DNA of 64,000 nucleotides from Lumnitzera littorea. Taxonomy: Eukaryota > Streptophyta > Magnoliopsida > Myrtales > Combretaceae. Below are positions 60,690 to 64,000 of this stretch, one piece after another. Positions within the stretch are counted from its first letter, which is position 1; every line of letters begins with the position of its first letter. Location of the stretch: positions 30,602,392-30,666,391 of the forward strand of contig JAMXBB010000003.1 of NCBI GenBank assembly GCA_024138015.1. Reading direction: 5' to 3'. The position numbers and the translations under genes were made by a program. The notes below the pieces were generated by a model. It was not told where the DNA came from. It made no database searches and worked only from the letters and a program-made list of their open reading frames with translations.

Positions 60690-61530
60690 GGTTAACTGTA
60701 GGGGCAAAAGAAAGGGAAAGGGAGAATACACCATGCAAATTGGGAGAAATTAATAAGAGAGAGGGACATGGGTGGAATGAGATTTAAAGATCTCTGTGCT
60801 TCTAACGTTGCTTTGTTGACTATGTTTTCTTGGAGACTTAAATTCTAACCGAATTCATTATGAGCCAAGGTACTAAAAGGTTTACACTTTCCTAATAGAA
60901 ATTTCAAGAGTACTTCAAAGGGAAGGAAATTGTCATAGGCATGGATTACAATGCTAGATAGCAAATAATTTTTTTTTTTGAAGGAGTATGGAGAGTTGGT
61001 AATGGATAGAGGATTCAAGAATAGAAGGATAGATAGGTAACTTAGTAAAAAACTATATAGTATAGGATAGAGGATACAAGGTAACACCGACTTAAGAGTA
61101 ATAGATCTAATGGATAGTGGGAATATTATGCGGAATACAAGGAAATGGAAATAATGATTCAAGCAAGCTGAGGTGTAGGCCATTCAAAATATACCTTTAC
61201 TCGAAGTGTATGGATGCAACTCTATTGTACGACTATTTGACCATTAAGGTGCATCATAGTTGAAACAATATATCACTACCTTGTGAACTAAAATGTTCAT
61301 ATGGTGAAACCATCTACTTTAAAAGAAATAAGAAGTCAATAGTGCAAACAATTATGGGGATGCAAACTTTACCTAAAATAACACGATTTCTCTAGTGAAG
61401 CAATCTTCTAAGGATGGAGTAGCTACAACAAGAGAAGGTTGTTATGTTACTAACATATCATTTTTACGGTAAAGTGGAAATTGTTGAACACTTATTGCTC
61501 ATTTGTGTATGGGTGGGGGCAATTTAGTTC
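60690..61530 (+). pseudogene. LINE (L1-type) ORF2 3' part, remnant
   Basis: Plus-strand frames read in the order of the end of a plant LINE ORF2. GRIHHANWEKLIRERDMGGMRFKDLCASNVALLTM (about 60720-60830) corresponds to the family pattern IHW..W..L...K..GG.GFRDL..FN.ALL. RVLKG.HFPN-like AKVLKGLHFPNRNF (about 60862-60905) and SKGRKLS.AW (about 60915-60945) follow. Near 61360-61400 comes LPKITRFLW, and near 61470-61515 VEIVEHLLLICVWVGAI, the zf-RVT zinc-binding segment. Stops and frame changes are frequent, and there is no poly-A tail at the break. Known role: reverse transcription of the LINE RNA. Dead copy. Confidence 0.78.
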
Positions 61531-61536
61531 ATATCT

Positions 61537-61718
61537 GTTTAAATTTTAATTAATGTCCTTAATATACGCCAAGGTTTATATGAGGGTTTTGATTTAAAAA
61601 AAAAAAAAAAGTGTACATTGAGGTTTTATAATAGAGATTTATCGGGATCTATCCACATCTGTATCGTGATATAAATTTCTTCCAAGGTTTTATAGCTATT
61701 TTTTTACTGGGCTGATGC
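61537..61718 (+). repeat. Dispersed repeat, copy 2
   Basis: Matches 44608-44775 with an extra 14 bp near 61570. It follows directly on the LINE fragment. Confidence 0.85.
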
Positions 61719-61929
61719 TGGTTCACACAATTGAAAGTGTATATTCACATTCTAACATCTACCAACCCTTATTTCATTTGTTAAATGTCTGCAAAATAAA
61801 ATAACAAAGAAATGAACGAGGCAATAGACAAAAATTACACTGTAACCATACTCTATCCATAGTAAATTTGTAATAATGCATGTGAACATCAAAAAAGTTT
61901 TGGAAGATTTAGCAACTGTCTAAGTTCTC

Positions 61930-63149
61930 TTAATTATGTCCATAGAGGTGGATCTCTCGTCTATTTTGTGGCTGCAGTGGTCTTGCATTCTCTTCTGCAT
62001 ACTGTAATCAATAACCACCAAATTAAAAAGGTCATTATGCTAAAAAAAAGAAAAAGAAAAAGAAAATTACATTAGGGAAAAAGAAAAAATGCAATATCAA
62101 TTTACGGGATAAAAAATATAATCTGATAAAATATTTTTTTAAGCTTATTCATGCCTTAGACTTCACATAAAAAAACCTAGTGCAAGAATATCCAATGAAG
62201 CTGAGCTGAATTTTTGTTAATTAAACATATTAATTTTCGATACAATACCGAAAAGAAAAATAATGGTTAATTACTTACATCATGAACGGCTTCTCTAAGT
62301 AGATTTACTTGCTCTCTCGAAATAGAACCAATCTGTTGAATCATGGAAGTATTTAATTAGAAAATTTATATGAAATTAGGAAAAAAAATTTAAAACAAAA
62401 AGTAAAAAAAAGTTGGAAAAGAAATTAATTTTACAACTAAATTAAATTGGTTCTTGTAATACCTTTTTGTTTATGGTCCATATAACACCTTCTGTGCATG
62501 GAGGGACCGTGAGTGAGCCCATGTATCTAAAATAATATTTTCCACGCATTTTAATACTCCTTGGATCAATTATTCCCATGGACCTCTCTCCTTTTTCGTC
62601 AATCATTGACTTGACATTCTTCATCAGCTGCAAAGTCGGAGAAAATAGCATTAAAATCTAGTGCATATGATGCTCACAATATATACACCCTTTTGAAAAT
62701 ACGCATCTATTATCAAACTATTTTGAAGTCCTAAAATTATGAAAAAAAGCTTAAATACATATTACACACTATTCTATATATATATATATATATATATAAC
62801 GTATAAATATTAATATATATATTAATAATATAAATAGTTTTCGAATCAATCATTATGAGTAATTTATATATAGTATATACATCAATATTTTATATATTAT
62901 ATTTGCATGATACGTGTACTTAATCCTTCGTTATTATGATGGGTAGTTTTGAGACTCCATTTTTTTTTTTTCTTATATACCTTAGAGAGTAAAGGGTCCG
63001 GCTTTCCAATTTTATAGAGAGCTCCAACTACAGCAATCTTGTTTTTGGCATTCTCTACTGGGTTTATGTGGACCATGTGTACCTCCAATTCATACCTACA
63101 TAACGTTGTCAAACAGATTATATGTTATAAAAGACAACCATAAATATAA

Positions 63150-63211
<62 letters not shown>

Positions 63212-63969
63212 CTTGCCATTGAAGGAATGCTCGGAAGGAGAGTGCCAATGGCATTGTTGGAGGAAATACTTGGTTCCATCGATCATTATGTAACCAGCCT
63301 TACCCAAGTCCCATTGCAGCTGTATTTCAATTTTTAAATAAATTTTAGACCCACAACAAACTAAATCAATATTCCACTCAGCATCATATCTACATAATTA
63401 TTATCTAAAAAAATATGAATCGATAACTTCACGTAAACAAAAAAATTATAATCAATATTAAAAACCGTAAAACATTTCTTATTAGACATATACAAACATT
63501 AATTATATAAACCAAAAGCTACATACATATATCACATGATGCATATGTAAAAATCAAATGGTATCAAGTACTTACAGAGATATCATGGCCTCTATTATGG
63601 GCAGTAGCATTAGAAGGATTATATCTCCTCTGGATTTCTCCAGCTTTCGGTATGATTCTCGCTCTTTGAATGGATAAATCAATGGGTGATTGCAGCTCCC
63701 CTTTCTTACATGCTTTCCACTCTTCTTTCAAATCTCCCCAGTGATTCGGTCCCTTCTCACTCCCTTTTCGGTAATCAAACTCCCTCTCATCCTCTGCTCA
63801 TCACAAAATACATTTAAAATCGTTGAATCGTAACAATTGTTGAATACATTTTCAAGGGTTGTAGCATTTTGCATTTACCAACTTCTTGAGCCGTAGTGGA
63901 TATCGCGCACAAGGCTGAGATGATGAGACAAAGAATCAAGAAGCCATTGATGGAGATCTGTTTCTTCAT
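61930..63969 (-). CDS. ACA: Alpha-type carbonic anhydrase, secreted
   Basis: Catalyses CO2 + H2O to bicarbonate + H+. Protein of 274 residues from 7 exons on the minus strand: 63969-63879, 63793-63576, 63319-63210, 63095-62981, 62627-62463, 62332-62279, 62001-61930; all introns GT-AG with matching phases. Residues 1-27 form a signal peptide ([20 protein letters not shown]), so the enzyme should enter the secretory path. Zinc ligands H127, H129 ([10 protein letters not shown]) and H146 (ELEVHMVH); E133 and E144 support them; T218 in LTVPPC is the active-site Thr; H100 in RGHD sits at the proton-shuttle place. C59 and C222 should form the usual disulfide, and N92-A-T is a possible N-glycosylation site. 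Length and exon order fit plant alpha CAs. Which paralogue it is cannot be told. The start codon lies 31 bp from the window edge, so promoter and most of the 5' UTR are outside. Intact. Confidence 0.95.
62777..62799. repeat. (TA)n microsatellite in carbonic anhydrase intron 4
   Basis: Uninterrupted TA run within the intron between exons 4 and 5. Confidence 0.9.
63150..63208. repeat. (TA)n(GA)n microsatellite in carbonic anhydrase intron 3
   Basis: About 11 TA units and 18 GA units on the plus strand. On the gene strand the CT run starts right after the GT of the 5' splice site (63209). Confidence 0.95.
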
Positions 63970-64000
63970 ATTTGGACCGTTGCAAGTGCTTGATTTCTTA

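Noticed and set aside
1..64000. tRNA, rRNA or other structured RNA genes
   Set aside because: I looked for tRNA B-box-like words and rRNA-like stretches and saw no convincing one; a covariance-model scan would be needed to exclude them.

Overview
The window looks like a transposon-dense stretch of an angiosperm (probably eudicot) nuclear genome. It is AT-rich, contains two intact spliced plant genes with GT-AG introns, and is otherwise dominated by plant-type LTR retrotransposons and their debris. Nothing suggests bacterial, organellar or viral origin. No functional annotation was run: all calls come from reading translations, motif spacing, LTR/PBS/PPT signals and comparing copies inside the window.

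Layout. 1-12900: a minus-strand Ty3/gypsy element (AC; integrase to gag, 5' LTR at 12076-12900, 3' LTR beyond the left edge) is split by a second, complete minus-strand Ty3/gypsy element (B1, 2981-10304) that sits between two near-identical 5-bp target copies. B1 itself carries a 1.5-kb insertion (5021-6537) that begins with a 201-bp, ~98% inverted repeat and has replaced its RNase H region. 12901-16104: no recognisable gene. 16105-30090: a minus-strand Ty1/copia element with 320-bp LTRs and a 5-bp target duplication, interrupted by a 9.6-kb non-coding element with 2.1-kb LTRs (E, 19245-28862, LARD-like, plus strand, its own 5-bp duplication). E carries a long purine tract and an 18-19-unit, 35-bp minisatellite. 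30096-39700: AT-rich intergenic DNA with tandem duplications and LTR-like debris.

40050-43089 (+): an intact 12-exon gene for a CHY/CTCHY/RING zinc-finger E3 ubiquitin ligase (RZPF34/CHYR1 type, 286 aa). 44781-45827: LTR plus decayed gag of another gypsy element (D). 45828-52384: a second copy of the B family (B2), with LTRs at both ends and a 276-bp tandem duplication in one LTR. 52385-57700: intergenic, with microsatellites and minisatellites. 57720-59953: a 40-bp minisatellite and a decayed minus-strand gag (element G) with a primer-binding-like site of the same type as E. 60690-61530: the 3' part of a LINE reverse transcriptase ORF. 61930-63969 (-): an intact 7-exon secreted alpha-type carbonic anhydrase (274 aa) whose start codon lies 31 bp from the window edge.

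The two host genes have no evident functional link. The rest of the window records successive retrotransposon insertion, tandem-repeat growth and decay dominated by C-to-T (G-to-A) changes. I found no convincing new gene system. The most unusual structures are the long perfect-looking hairpin in B1, the minisatellites inside non-coding LTR elements, and the non-canonical copia LTR ends.
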